This document shows positions 9,401 to 19,860 of a stretch of DNA of 64,000 nt, one piece after another. This DNA comes from Odontesthes bonariensis (lineage: Eukaryota; Chordata; Actinopteri; Atheriniformes; Atherinopsidae). The DNA is taken from positions 3,092,470-3,156,469 of the forward strand of contig NC_134526.1 in NCBI RefSeq assembly GCF_027942865.1, read 5' to 3'. How positions within the stretch are numbered: position 1 is the first letter of the stretch; each line of letters begins with the position of its first letter. The position numbers and the translations under genes were made by a program. The notes below the pieces were generated by a model, which was given only the letters and a program-made list of their open reading frames with translations, was not told the origin of the DNA and made no database searches.

Positions 9401-12333
9401 ATGCGATGTGTGGAAAAAGAAAGACGTTTCAGACCACCAGCAGGTGGCGCTAAAGGTAGATGTCACTATGTTATATGTGCGCGTTCAGGCTGGGTCCAGC
9501 ATTCACCAAATGAAGTTTGGGACAGATTGGATAATGTATGTGGGAGTTATAAGCAAATTAATTTTTTGTGGCGAGTGATGGCGAGTTATCGAACTTTGAG
9601 AAGTCACCACGCCCTTTAAGTTTTGAAAAAATGTCCCCATGATTTCCCCCCCCCCCCCATGTCTTAAGAGTAACCTGGCCAAGATTGAAGTATGTAGCAT
9701 TAAATCTGTAGGAGGAGTTCGATCTTATGCAAGGCGTGGAATCGGTCAAAAATGGCACGAAAACTCACTTTCCATCCAAAATGGCCGCCTTCCTGTGGAC
9801 GTGGGACCATGGCAACATGAGACGTTTTTAATGCGTCTGTGTTACGGCCACCAAGGCACAACATATTTGGAGGACACGAGACAAGATTGAGGGTACAAAA
9901 ATATATATTTTATTATTAAACTCTCTGGAACTTTTAGTTCTTGATTCAGCTGCTTTTGATTTTCTGTGAAGAAAAAGAGAGTTAACTTCCCTCAGTTTTC
10001 CCGTGCCCCAAGAAAGAAAGAAAAAAACACAACCCCAAAAGTATTAACAAAAGTTGGACCTGGTGAGCCGATCAAACATAACAAAACGGTACAGCAGGGG
10101 GCCAACCCTATACAGGGCCGTCGAAGCCCCTACTAGTACCGGACTAAAGCAAAAAGGAACCTAATGCAAAAGCAAGATCGAAACCAGGACAACCGGTCCC
10201 ACCAGGCCAAAATCATAACTAGAAAACGAACAAACAGAGACTAACCAAAAATACCGCATGACAGGCTGGATACGTCAGCTGCGGCCTACCGAGACTGGAC
10301 GAGCGCGCACCGCCTCAAGGCGCGTTCCCGTTGGTGATGGAGCGAGCGGCAAGGTGCAAGTGGAATGTTTTTTCTCGACATGTCGAAACCCAGCCTATTT
10401 ATAGGCGGACCAACAGCGCCTCCAATAAACGTAAACTAATTAATTACCAAAATACTTACTAATGTGCCCAAAGCACATAACAGTCTGGGCATGATGAATG
10501 CGTGTACCGAATTTAGTCGTTCCACGCGAAACTAACCCCAATGCGGGGACAATTTTTAACCATCGTAGGGGGCGCTACAGAGTCAATGAGCAACTCCCAA
10601 AGATATAACGTTTAGATTCTTTCATGTCGTCGACTGGCAGGTGGCGCTCGCAAAATTTCATGAGTTTTCGAGCACCTTTTGCAAAGAATCGGACGGAAAG
10701 ACGGCAGAATAATTATAAATCTTACAGATTAAGATCAGATTTATTGTCATTATACATGCATACACACAAAATTTGTCCTCCGCTTTTAACCCATCCATGT
10801 TGGCACCTGTTGACACACACATGCACAGGGTCACACACTCAGAGACAGATGCCAACCTGGAGCGGTGGGCAGCCATGAAGCGCCCGGGGAGCATGGGGGT
10901 ACGGTGCCTTGCTCAAGGGCACCTTAGCCGTGACAAGGAGGTGGACTGACACCCCTCCAGCTATCAGTTCCTTTTTTGAATACATTCATCAATCTTTTTT
11001 GAGTGACGAGAGTGGGAATCGAACCGCCAACCTTCTGGTTATTGGACGACCGACTCTAACCACTGAGCCACGGACAATAAGGTCCTTGCAGTTTCACTGC
11101 TCAGTCCCTATAAGAAGTGTTCAAACTGACTCTGGTACATTTTACAGTGTTACACCATTTACACACAGCTCACCTCTGAGGCCGTGAATGTTGGTCTGCT
11201 TTAAAGTTCATAAAATCATCCTTTGACCTGTCGCTCTGCATGGACACACAGCTGGGTTCAGGTTCAGGTTCAGGTTCAGATTCATATTCAGATTCAGGTT
11301 CAGGTTCAGGTTCAGGTCTCTGATAGCTGCTAACAGGAAAGAAAAACACTTGTTCAATTAAAATTTAGATGTTCAGTAAAATTCAGTTTGGATTAAACAG
11401 TAAAAATGTGACAGTTATTGTTTTACAATATTAAACTGTGATTAAATTAAACAAATAAAATCAACTGAAAACACTTTGTTTTTAATTTTTATTCAATTAA
11501 TATTACAAATGCACCAAATTACATCAATGATTGACATATCAATAAAATAATAGATTTTATATAAATCAGCTACTTACTGTTTGTCTGATGGAACATGTTG
11601 GAAATCAATGAACCGAGGATTGGACCTGTCGCTCTTAAAGGACACACAGCTGGGTTCAGATCCAGATTCAGGGGTCCGTATGATCCTTATAAAAAGAGAA
11701 AAATAAACTTGTTTAATTTAAATTTACATGTTCAGTAAAATTCAGTTCGGATTAAAAACAAAAAATGTGACGGTTATGGTTTTAAATTATTAAGATGTGA
11801 TTAAATCAAACAATTAAAATCAACTGAAAGCACTTTTTTTACAACACAAAGAGACATGCAAGAGCAGAAATAAAGACTAAAGTAAACATAACTTTACACA
11901 CATTATGCAGCTAATTAATAAAAGACATAAAGAACTGATCCAAGTCCCAAGAAATTCAGCTGAAACTGAAACATGATGCAGCTTCCACTGAACACTGACA
12001 GATACTCACTGATAGTCTGATGGAACATCACGTTGGAAATTAATGAACCGCTGCTTGGACATGTCGCTCTTAAAGGACACACAGCTGGGTTCAGGTGCAG
12101 GTTCAGGTTCAGGTCCAGGTTCAGATCCAGGCTGGTTCCTGTGAATAAAGGCGGTTTGGTGATGTGAGTGCTGAGCTCTGACATGGAGAAGAGTCATGGA
12201 CAGTTAGAGATGGTCACCTCACCTCTGAGCTTTGCTCCGGCTCTCATGTTCCCCACACAGAGAGGTTTTAGTGTCCTCACACTGATCCATGCTGCTGAAC
12301 TCACATCAGCTCACACACACTTTCTACCTTCAT
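1..12333 (-). CDS. NLR gene 1: FISNA-NACHT-LRR-B30.2 receptor (NLRC3-like), 3' end cut by window edge
   Basis: Predicted cytosolic pattern-recognition receptor of the fish NLR-C/NLRC3-like expansion. Exons read 5' to 3' on the minus strand: 12223-12333, 12010-12138, 11578-11685, 11174-11329, 9096-9174, 8726-8933, 6802-8578, 6337-6510, 6022-6195, 433-479 and the B30.2 exon ending at 306 and running off the left edge. Every boundary has GT/AG and all phases match; the N-terminal and LRR exons are symmetric (phase 2-2). I chose the ATG at 12290, which opens MDQCED, the usual start of this family. A ten-codon upstream ORF starts at the first base of the same exon (12333). The LRR-to-B30.2 intron is swollen by Harbinger and CACTA elements, and a 5' intron holds a solo LTR. 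No frame break is seen in visible exons. Ligand and signalling output are unknown. Confidence 0.9.
974..1530 (+). pseudogene. HARBI1-like Harbinger transposase, broken
   Basis: The first block (974-1240) reads like the N-terminal half of HARBI1-type nucleases: [44 protein letters not shown]. The match then shifts frame ([24 protein letters not shown] near 1235-1330) and jumps to the C-terminal [15 protein letters not shown] segment near 1360-1410. The middle part carrying the DDE catalytic residues is missing, so the product cannot be active. Confidence 0.75.
1603..1839 (-). CDS. Myb/SANT-like DNA-binding protein of the Harbinger element
   Basis: A 78-codon ORF with the pattern of the Myb/SANT-like domain found in the second Harbinger gene (NAIF1-like): [13 protein letters not shown] near the start, then [12 protein letters not shown] and [12 protein letters not shown]. 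In this superfamily the protein binds the transposon ends and helps bring the HARBI1-like nuclease into the nucleus. It ends early compared with the usual 200 or more residues, so it is probably truncated. It may have more exons that I cannot place. Confidence 0.6.
   Translation of the reverse strand: MRMASRRKKYNFRGSETEVLLSEIKKGKSVIFSSVSSGITGPAKAKKWEAITSAVNSMSSVVRDVTEIQKKWFDMKMA
3165..3400 (-). mobile_element. LINE 3' tail fragment with (GTCAA)n, antisense
   Basis: GTCAA repeats at 3168-3190 are followed by TTTATTTATATAGCACATTT and TCAATGTGCTTTA, the reversed 3' UTR of L2/Rex1-like fish LINEs; the LINE at 40690 ends with the same motif. About 3290-3400 is AT-rich. No coding capacity. Confidence 0.6.
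3891..4779 (+). CDS. Spliced passenger gene inside the CACTA element (C14orf93-like?)
   Basis: Four exons with consensus splice sites and matching phases: 3891-3952 (62 bp), 4045-4142 (98 bp), 4254-4372 (119 bp) and 4480 to about 4779. Readable blocks include [64 protein letters not shown] and [17 protein letters not shown] further upstream exon ending at 3737 ([12 protein letters not shown]) has a frame break near 3692, so the 5' end is uncertain. From memory the pattern resembles C14orf93-related proteins seen near fish EnSpm elements; I could not check this. The basic RS-rich stretch suggests nucleic-acid binding or nuclear location. The last exon is cut by a LINE tail at 4780. Confidence 0.6.
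4780..5110 (-). mobile_element. LINE 3' end (L2/Rex1-like), antisense
   Basis: GTCAA repeats are followed by a reversed LINE 3' end. The minus strand at about 4990-5100 reads [19 protein letters not shown], the conserved C-terminal block of L2/Rex1-type ORF2. It truncates the last exon of the passenger gene, so it inserted into the CACTA element after gene capture. Confidence 0.7.
6022..6510 (-). CDS. Gene 1 LRR exons (two of 174 bp)
   Basis: Exon 6337-6510 encodes a ribonuclease-inhibitor type LRR pair ([29 protein letters not shown]). Exon 6022-6195 is a second type ([27 protein letters not shown]). Each is 174 bp and phase 2-2, so exons can be gained or lost without shifting frame. Donors are GTCAGG and GTATGG. 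Gene 1 has one exon of the first type where genes 2 and 3 have two. LRRs of NLRs form the curved sensor and autoinhibitory region. Confidence 0.9.
6802..8578 (-). CDS. Gene 1 FISNA-NACHT exon
   Basis: One 1777-bp exon (592 codons). The FISNA-associated start ([38 protein letters not shown]) occupies residues 9-60 of the exon. Walker A GVAGIGKT is at 93-100 and Walker [11 protein letters not shown] at 164-173. Winged-helix/HD2-like blocks follow ([46 protein letters not shown]). It binds ATP/dATP and drives NLR oligomerisation. The start is set by a CTTCAATCAG acceptor, not by an upstream in-frame Met, whose codons lie in the intron. The donor GTGAGT is at 6796-6801. Confidence 0.95.
8726..8933 (-). 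CDS. Gene 1 helical exon before FISNA
   Basis: A 208-bp exon encoding [19 protein letters not shown], then SPDYPEC, a Glu-rich GEDEEQRSS stretch and [16 protein letters not shown]. This charged, helix-prone segment is constant in fish NLRC3-like proteins and lies where mammalian NLRs have a death-fold domain. Exon ends are fixed by a TTCCAG acceptor and a GTAAGA donor. The intron to the NACHT exon is 147 bp in genes 1 and 2. Confidence 0.88.
9096..12333 (-). CDS. Gene 1 N-terminal exons, including PE-repeat exons
   Basis: Exon 1 (12223-12333) has the ATG at 12290. Exon 2 (12010-12138) reads [18 protein letters not shown]. Exon 3 (11578-11685) reads [16 protein letters not shown]. Exon 4 (11174-11329) reads [13 protein letters not shown], then [14 protein letters not shown]. 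The 79-bp exon (9096-9174) reads [11 protein letters not shown] and [11 protein letters not shown]. Exons 2-4 are copies of one module: an acidic Pro-Glu run, the SCVS-KSDRS motif, then F-N/D-F. All are phase 2-2. The Pro-Glu run is a coding TTCAGG hexanucleotide repeat and so is length-variable. Its function is unknown. The 79-bp exon uses a weak GTCTGT donor. Confidence 0.8.
9262..10720. repeat. Dispersed repeat block in a gene 1 intron, split by a solo LTR
   Basis: Similarity to genes 2 and 3 stops at about 9262 and resumes beyond 10720. The block contains two related sub-copies (shared GTCTTAAGAGTAACCTG and AAATCTGTAGGAGGAGTTCG, near 9340-9400 and 9660-9725) and several short CAGGTGGCGCT motifs. 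I cannot classify it. A C-tract lies at 9646-9658. Confidence 0.6.
9840..10482 (-). mobile_element. Solo LTR, 643 bp, with 5-bp target duplication
   Basis: Begins TGTTA and ends TAACA, flanked by GTCTG at 9835-9839 and 10483-10487. No internal retroelement sequence is present, so it is a recombined solo LTR. On the minus strand a CTATAAATAGG promoter-like motif (about 10400) precedes an AATAAA (about 9910), so I place it on the minus strand, the same as gene 1. The superfamily is not determined. Confidence 0.8.
10725..11085 (-). mobile_element. tRNA-derived SINE-like element, antisense
   Basis: Reversed, it starts with a tRNA-like head: A-box-like TGGCTCAGTGG at about 11060-11070 and B-box GGTTCGATTCC at about 11014-11024, followed by a body shared with 49650-50275 (AAGATCAGATTTATTGT, TTGGCACCTGTTGACACACA). 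It has no cloverleaf and is not a tRNA gene. Confidence 0.6.
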
Positions 12334-13233
12334 CTGCAGAGGAAACACACATCATTCATCTGCACATCAACTCACATCCTCTTTTCCATCATCTGTGCTG
12401 TAAAAAGATCAGCTGCTCCTCCTCTGATTGGCTCTGATTCTCTGTTTCATATCAGTGTCAGCTGAATGCAGTCAGACAGGAGTGCTGAGGCAGAGGAAGC
12501 TGCCATCAGCTGCTGTACTTCCACCACCTGTCCACTAGAGGGAGGCATGGAGCTACAGCCCAGCACACACCTCATGGTCCCGATGACGATGATGAAGGAT
12601 TCTGTCAGTTTAGTTTTCAGAGGACTTTTTAACAGCAAATACAAACAGGGACAGATGTTAGATCTGAGCTGTGTGAGGCTTTTAATAAAGCTGATCAAAA
12701 GTCTAAATACTGAGAAAAAGGAGCTGAAATTAAATCAAATGAAACGTTTGAAAACAGGAAACAGATCAACAACGAAACTAAAGGACGATGTTAAAGAATT
12801 ATTTTAGTCTGAATGTAAAGTCTGACTGAACCACAATGAACTCTGAACATTCTCATCATCATCAGACTAAACAAGTTAAATATCTGCTGCATCACAGCTT
12901 CATAACTGACATTCTGCTCATTTTATTCTGAAAGGTCTGACAGGAAGCTGCTCTTTCTGAGACAACACTTTGATTCTATGAAATAAACACATGAGGCAGT
13001 TTTTTTTGAAGAAAACACAAAAAACATCAGCTGATCATCATGTTGATTGATTCCAGTTAATCAATATCAACATCATGTAGATTTGGCTTCAAACTCAAAC
13101 TGATCAAAGTTTGTTCTGAAATAAGAAGTGAACATGTTCTCCGACATCACAGAGCAGAAACAAACAGGAAAGTTTGAACTTACAGATCGTTCAGAGCTGA
13201 AGAAGAAGACTCTCCACTCGACAGATATCTGTA
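12334..13233 (-). promoter_or_regulatory. Gene 1 5' flank with a 5' noncoding exon remnant
   Basis: Bases 12270-13190 are nearly the same as 32480-33250 upstream of gene 2, so they were copied with the gene. A GTAAGT donor at 13178-13183 follows a short exon-like block (13184 to about 13229) that also occurs at 16497 and 37996. Here its 5' part is cut off by foreign DNA from 13230. I see no TATA box. It is probably intron 1 plus a broken copy of the noncoding first exon. Confidence 0.5.
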
Positions 13234-13345
13234 AAAAGATACAGATACCTGGGTACTGGACGATAAACTGAGTCGTCTGCTAACATAGATACAGTGTACA
13301 GGAAGGCACAGAGCTGTCTCTTCTTCCTGAGACGGGTACTACTAA
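13234..13345 (+). mobile_element. Short LINE ORF2 fragment
   Basis: In broken frames the plus strand gives LDDKLS, then YRKAQSC and FFLRRV, the block after the reverse transcriptase in L2-like LINEs. It truncates the first noncoding-exon copy. About 110 bp only. Confidence 0.4.
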
Positions 13346-16320
13346 ATCCTAAACTATGATATTTCAAAATTGGCTGAATATTCTAAAAAGCTGAATTAGA
13401 CAGTTATAGGCAAATGTCTTGAGACCCGTCTTGCTCACATTAGCTAGCTGCAGTTAAACTACAACTAGCTGGTTAACACGATTAATTAACTAAAACTGGC
13501 AACATGAAACAACGCTGTTGACTTTATTAGTTCAAGAGCAGTCAGCTAATACCTTGTATATATTGATAAATTGTAATTTCATCAACTTACCAGAGAAAAT
13601 ACTTCAGAAACACCAAAAATAAACAGCGTTCAATGGTGGAACTGCTGGTGTTTGTAACTATCTGCAGCTCCATGATCCACGTGACTTTTCTTTCTATAGA
13701 AGTCTGTGGGAGTGTCGCCACTCTGATTTTAAACCACTTTGAACATGAACCGCGTGACGATGTGTCAGTCAGTTGTGAGAATGCCGATTAAGCATTCTCA
13801 GTACAGTGTTCCTGTTTTATTTTTCCATATTCTCAGTTCCTCCGTCGCATAACTACTCCTGCATACTTTCACAGATTTCAACAATTTTGGTCTCAAAACG
13901 TTCAACACATTCAGGAGATGTGTGCTATGAATTTTGGTACTTATAACTTTTTTACTTTCCAAAATATTAAACTTTTATTAAAATTTTCCCATCATTCAAA
14001 TGAATGGGAAATGCTTCAAACCCTTCTTCCTCTTTTCAACCTACTTCTGCATACTTTCAGCCAGAGACACCATTCAAACTTTAAACGAGTCACAAGACAA
14101 TCAGCTATTACCAAATGGTTCAGCTTTTTTCAAATATTTAGCCAATTTTGAAATACCTCATCTTCAAAAACATTGTTGCTCCTTCTTGGTTTTTATGAAT
14201 GGGGAGGCAGCAGAGTGACGCACTGATAATTTTCAGCTTGTTCTGATATAAACAAATTCCTCTAACTTTCATACAGTTTTACTTACATCTGCAAATTATA
14301 CCCTTAAAACACAGCTAAATCTCTCCTCTTTCAGCCAATGTTACTACCAAAGTGCTGACATTTATAGAATTTAGCTATGAGCCTCCAAGCGAGAGAAACT
14401 CTTCAGATGCCTCCATTGACTCCAATGGAACATTGTTTGGAGGAAAGCAGACCGCTCCTGTGTTTCGAATCGCTCTCGTTTCCACATCTTTCACTTCCTT
14501 GAAATAAAAACTACATTACCGCGTTCCTCTAACCCTTCTGGCTCTCAAAGTGTTAAATTATTTTCATGGCTCTTATAGGTTTCTCTCAAGAGGTCATAGT
14601 ATGAAGAGGGCTTACAGCGCTTCCCTTCAGCCATCTTCTCCTCCTTGTCCATTTCTGTCTGTGTGTGTGTGAGCTCGTTAAGCCGCAGCTGTTTACAAAC
14701 ATTCCTATCACTGTGAGGACATCTTTCTTCCACTCTTCTGCTACATATTACACAGCAGCCATTTTAACAATTAGTCACCTGACCTTTGACCTTCTTAGTA
14801 GAAAACTGTGCTAATTAAGAATTCACCAATTGGTTTTCTTCTAAAATTCTACTTTTCTTTTGCTACTTTGGCATCTTCAGGTGTCTTCATGACTTCAACC
14901 TTGAAGTAAAATGTGAGCCCATTTTTTCTTGCTCGTTGTTCAAATTAGATGCTTTGAATTAAACCATTTATTTCATGTAGCTCCAGGTCCTTTCAAAAAT
15001 GCCTTTCAGACATTTTGAAACTTCAGCAACTAACTTTCTGCTAAATTTTCACTTTTTGTTTCTCATTTCCCTTCTTTTCTTCTTCTCCTTCTGTTGTTTT
15101 TAACCCTTTACCCTTTTTTTGCTGAAACTTCTTCAGTTCTTCCAATAGCTTGAAATCATTCCACTATTGTCATTTCAACTTCAAATTCTTTCAACCAAGA
15201 CTTCAGCAACTGGTTTTCTCCTAAAATATAAGAACAGCTTTTTCTAGTTAACTATTAACTTTGACTCAGTAAAAAAGACCAGTTTTAACATCCATTTTTT
15301 TCCACCTAGACCTCTTCACATATGAACATAGAAATGGATGTGAAACAGATCTGAGCTCACATTAAAAACATGTTGGATGACCCCCAACACTTTTTACTGA
15401 TCCTCTCGTAAAGGACCCACTGCTGTACTGAGGTTCAGCTTCATGTTATTGATCCATGTGACTTTGTTCATGTTAGACTGTTTGTAAAGCAGCCGACTTT
15501 GTTCATGACATTTATTTTAGAAAAAGTTCCTATATGATAAATATTATTATTAATATTTTACTCAGGAAATAAAAACATGAATTAGTTTGTTTGTGAAGAA
15601 AACAAAAAAAACTTTTCTTTTTTTTTTAAACTTTGCCTCTTAACTCAGCCATACTTCATCACAGAGACATCATTCAAAGTTTAAACGGGTCAGGAAAGAT
15701 TCAACTTTAACTGAACTAAAGTGTTTGCTGATATGTTGTAAAGCTTTGACACAACAGCAGTTTAACTTTTGGGAAAAATCAGGACTCCTCTCACTCTGCT
15801 GTCCTGGGGTCTCACACTTTTTTTACCAGCTCCAAATTAATACCAAAATCACTCAAACAAACTTCTCTCACATTCAAAATGTTTGCTGCACCTAGACAAA
15901 TTATACTTAAAATGTAGGTATTTTTGTCCTCTTTCACCCAAAGTCACCCTCATTGTGCTTGGCCTCACGGTTTTCTCTCAAATCCCCTCTGAGCGCAGAG
16001 AGCGACCACTCGGGCTGCCATTGACGGCCATTATAACCAGGTCACCTCATCTCCTTGTCAAATCAGTGTGAAGGCTGTTTTTAAAACTGCCATAAAAAAA
16101 ATCTGTACATAGGAGAAGAATAAAAAATACACCAGTGGCTTCTGCCGTCCCTTCTGGCGCTCACAGTTGAAGAAGTTTTCAGATATAACTTATAGTTTTT
16201 GAACAACGACTGTTTGTTCAAGGCAAACATGTCAGTATTGAACACCAAGGTCTCCCTATGTTATAATATTATATAATACAATAATAAAGCTTAACTTATA
16301 TAAAATGAAAACATGAAACA
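13346..16320. repeat. AT-rich dispersed repeats, no gene seen
   Basis: No supportable gene. 13620-14500 and 14900-16260 carry recurring phrases such as CATAACTCAGCCA, ACATCATTCAAAGTTTAAAC and GCATACTTTCA. 15370-16260 is repeated at about 33850-34680 upstream of gene 2. One unit of the 35-bp motif that is expanded at 62.9-63.5 kb lies at about 15460-15505. Reading frames here are short and unconvincing. Confidence 0.55.
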
Positions 16321-16600
16321 TAAAAATCACCTGATCATCATGTTGATTGATTCCAGTTAATCAATAATCTGATCATCATGTAAATTTGTCTTCAAACACA
16401 AACTGATCAAAGTTTGTTCTGAAATAAGAAGTGAACATGTTCTCCAACATCACAGAGCAGAAACAAACAGGAAAGTTTGAACTTACAGATTGTTCAGAGC
16501 TGAAGAAGAAGAAGACTCTCTGCTCGACAGACTGAGACACAGGTGAGCTGCTTCCTGGAACCAGTCAGAGCCGAGTCCACCTGTGATGGAGGCGGGACAG
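16321..16600 (-). promoter_or_regulatory. Second copy of the 5' noncoding exon (gene 1 side)
   Basis: GTAAGT donor at 16491-16496, then an exon-like block from 16497 (TTCAGAGCTGAAGAAGAAG on plus). 16321-16600 matches 37860-38130 upstream of gene 2. It is the better candidate for gene 1's first noncoding exon and promoter side, since the copy at 13184 is truncated. The transcription start cannot be placed. Confidence 0.45.
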
Positions 16601-16934
16601 ATAGAACCTGTCTGACCAGTGGAGTTCATGTTAAACACACCTCCAAGTTCCTGAACAACAAACTCTGATCTGAAGATATTTATTCAGCCGTTCTCTCTGA
16701 ATGTTCTCTGAGATTCTCCAGAATCGCCATCAGAAACATTGAAACCACGGTTTAAACTGGGATTTGTTCTGTGCAGGAGCTCTGTAGCTTTAGTGCTGCT
16801 ACAGATGCACCAGATGTGTGCAGGTAGACTAAAAACATCTGTCATCATGTGACCAACTGTGAACACATCAAGGTGACATCTCTCTGGTCTGCACACCAAT
16901 CAGAGTCATCCTGGATCCAGCTGTCTGTGTGGGA

Positions 16935-17335
16935 GTGGTGCACCGTCGACACCTTGTATGGTGGGGACGGGGTTCTGCTGATCTCAACTAGGGACGTTCT
17001 GAGTCGATGGGGGGAATAGTTCGAGGACCTCCCCACTCCTACCAACACGCCTTTCCGATGAGAAAATAGAGTCGGGGAGGTCGGATGTGGGGCCTCCCAT
17101 TTCTGGGGCTGAAGTTGCCGAGGTGGTCAAAAAGCTCCTCGGTGGTAAGGCCCCGGGGGTGGATGCAGTCCCTCCGGAGTCCCTCAAGGCTCTGGATGTT
17201 GTGTGGCTGCCTTGGATGACACGCCTCTGCAACATCGCGTGGACATCGAAGACAGTGGGGACAAAAGGGGGGCCGGAAGGTTCCAACTACAGGGGGATCA
17301 CACTCCTCAGCCTCCCTGGTAAGGTCTATGCACAA
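16935..17335 (+). mobile_element. RTE-like LINE fragment
   Basis: Same family as 43386-45725. The plus strand reads EVVKKLLGGKAPGVD and SNYRGITLLSLPGKVY, the region just before and into the reverse transcriptase. The 3' part is missing and joins the satellite block at 17336. Stops and small indels make it inactive. Confidence 0.75.
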
Positions 17336-18260
17336 GTTTACTAAAGCTGTCCAATAATCAATAAGAATAACAATTAATAATCAAATCACAATCCAACAGT
17401 TTTTTTCTGATAAAGCAAATAAATGTTAACATCAGAACAACAAATCATATCACGACATGGGACAGGCAGCAATACATTTCTAGAATATCAACAACTTGAG
17501 TCTATAATAACTAAGAAATATATCTTCCACCAACCAGACTTACAACTCCCCATTAGGGTAGCAGAATTTTAAGCATCTGCACCCCAAAACTGCAATCAAA
17601 AATATATAAATTACTGTAGAAGACAGATGACACGATTTCTCTACCATCCTCAAAATGGGAGGCAGATACCCTAACTCTAACCCTAAGGGTCACAGGACCA
17701 TAGCCCTAACCTTAAGTGCCCCACTCCATGCCACGTTTCAAAAAATGAATTTTCATAAATGTAATGATTTTTCCCCAAAAACTTTCTTATCCTAAATCGG
17801 ATCCCCTATCTTTCTTCTTCTTTCTTTTTTAAGCCTTCCCCTCCCACATTTCCTTCCACATTTCCTAACCCTAAGGGTCACAGGACCCGGGCCCTAACCC
17901 TAAGTTCCCCACTCCATGCCACGTTTTGAAAAATTAATTGTAATAATTTAAATAAAATTTTTTCCCCAAAAATGTTCTTACCCTAAATTAAACCCCTTAC
18001 CTTTCCTTTTGTATACCTTCCAATCCCACATATCCTAGCCCTAATGTCATGGGACCATAGGCCTAACCTTAAGTGCCCCACATGCCATGTTTTGAAATAA
18101 TTAATTTTTTTTTTAATTCTTTCCCAAAAAATTTATTTAAGACCCCCTACTTTCTCTTTTTATGCCTTCCCCTACCACATATCCTAACCCTAAAGGTCAC
18201 AGGACCCGAGCCCTAATCTTAAGTCTGGCTCTCCATGCCAGTGTAAAGGAAAAATTAATT
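17336..18260. repeat. Satellite-like tandem repeat with telomere-like CCCTAA motifs (copy A)
   Basis: About four units starting near 17690, 17876, 18042 and 18196 (roughly 155-190 bp each) share CCTAAGGGTCACAGGACC, CCCACTCCATGCCACG and a pyrimidine-rich TTTCTTCTTCTTTC stretch. Between units are one to three CCCTAA repeats. The leading 17336-17640 is the same as 47055-47320. Confidence 0.7.
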
Positions 18261-18740
18261 CACATATACATTGTATGAGTGTTACTCTGTATCACCTGGT
18301 AATAACTCATTTAAGACACTTGTTTTTCTCTTTTCTCCCTCTTTCAATGAGGGTATTGTGCTCTTATGATTTAACAACTTTAAGGGGTTTGACAGGGAAG
18401 ATGGCACGATACAGAGGCGCCTTGGCTGTAGAAAGGGAGGAAAGATAGATAACAAAGTCTTGAACATATCAAAGGAGTGACTACGTATTAACCTGTATAT
18501 TAACTGACTTGTTTTCGTCTAAGAGTCAGAGCAACTCTGAACTCTGTTCTGTGTTGTTCTTTCTTGCAAGATATTATTAAAAGCATCTTATCTCCTCAGA
18601 AAATAACTGACTCTGTGCCTTACTAAAATTTCCACAACACCACGATTTGAAAGATCAATTTCAATAATCTTAATAATTTTTCCCAAAAATTTATTTCAAT
18701 ATCTTGTTACAGCCTTGCTGTACAATCTTTAACCCTAACC
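18261..18740. other. Gene-free stretch between satellite and segmental duplication
   Basis: AT-rich single-copy-looking sequence absent from the 47-50 kb duplicate. Only short ORFs; I see no motif or repeat that I can name. Confidence 0.4.
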
Positions 18741-19624
18741 CTTTGTGCCATGATTGATGATGTCACACCTGTAACCCTGCGGTGTTGACAGTCTAATCAC
18801 TGGGGAGGCCAAACAACCACCAACACTGCACAATTCCCTTTCTGTATCATTATAATTATGATGTAAATACATGCTCAGTTATGACATGGTCATGCAGCAG
18901 AGCTTCATTGTGGGTTATGCTGGAGCACCCAGGCATTCACCGCCATCCGGGCCTCTTTTGTGGGCCACAGAAGACCGTTGCCAGCCACCACCACCAGGTG
19001 GGGTATAATGGTTGTCATATGAATAGTGGCGCCCCATGGTTACACCACTTCTTGGCAAGCCTCCCTATCCACTGGACGACTGCACAGATGCTACACCAGA
19101 GCAGGGTGTGCACAGAGGTCGGGTTCAGGGTCCCTGTCCCATGACTCATGGTCCAAGCCTTCACCTTGGCACCTTTACCTCAACATGGTATGGTGATGTC
19201 GTCCTGGCTGTTTGTGCTCCACTTCCAGGAACACAACTCTTGTCCCTCTTCTTCCCTCCTCTGGTGGTAGCAGCGAGGTTCAGAGGTCCCGAGAGGAGAG
19301 CTTTACCATCACGGACCATTAGAAACTTTAGAGAAGGGAATTTTATGCGGTCAGTTTGAAAATCAGTTGCACGTTTTCTCCTCTGCCATCTTTCCTTCGT
19401 CTGGAGCGCAGTCCATTCTGGGGGTACAAGCCCATACAAGTCCCCCCACGTGCATCTTGGGTAAAATGGGCGGAGCGAGAACAAATCCGAGCACGTCGAC
19501 CATACCTGCCTTGTTGTGTACTTTGAACTGTAACAGTACTTGGGCCGAGACTGTGATGTTTCAGAACACAAGCAGAGACAGGTCCGCAGACTGAGAGACG
19601 GCCACAGCGTCAACAGTTCAGAAA

Positions 19625-19860
19625 CCGTGAACAGGAAGTTCAGAAACACCACCACCGTCTGGTTGTCTTTCCTCTGAACACACACCAGCCTGTTGGCACC
19701 CTGTGAGCACACAAACACACATTTGTTTCCTGTAAAAACAGCCCGAGAGGCCCGGTTCTGATCAGCTCTGAGTGTGTGTGTTTGTGTCACCTGACTGCTC
19801 TGGAAGTGTGTGTGCTCGGGGATTCGGACCACCAGCTCGGTCTCATATGTGCCATCGTTT
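19625..19860 (-). pseudogene. Possible integrin alpha-like exon remnants (copy A)
   Basis: Minus strand: one block reads YETELVVRIPEHTHFQSSQ followed by a GTGACA donor. A second block after a CTCACAG acceptor reads NRLVCVQRKDNQTVVV. The order and pattern recall the integrin alpha leg region (YE-EL-V-LP, then RL-C--KK-N-T). The second block runs into frame breaks. The same pair occurs at 51195-51445. Family assignment is from memory and tentative. Confidence 0.3.

Noticed and set aside
17660..17690. True telomere or chromosome end
   Set aside because: Only two or three CCCTAA units inside a longer satellite unit, with genes on both sides.
19161..19832. 223-codon minus-strand ORF as an intact gene
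   Set aside because: Only two short blocks look exon-like, each with splice-like borders inside the ORF; the duplicate at 50.7-51.4 kb is not open across the same length.
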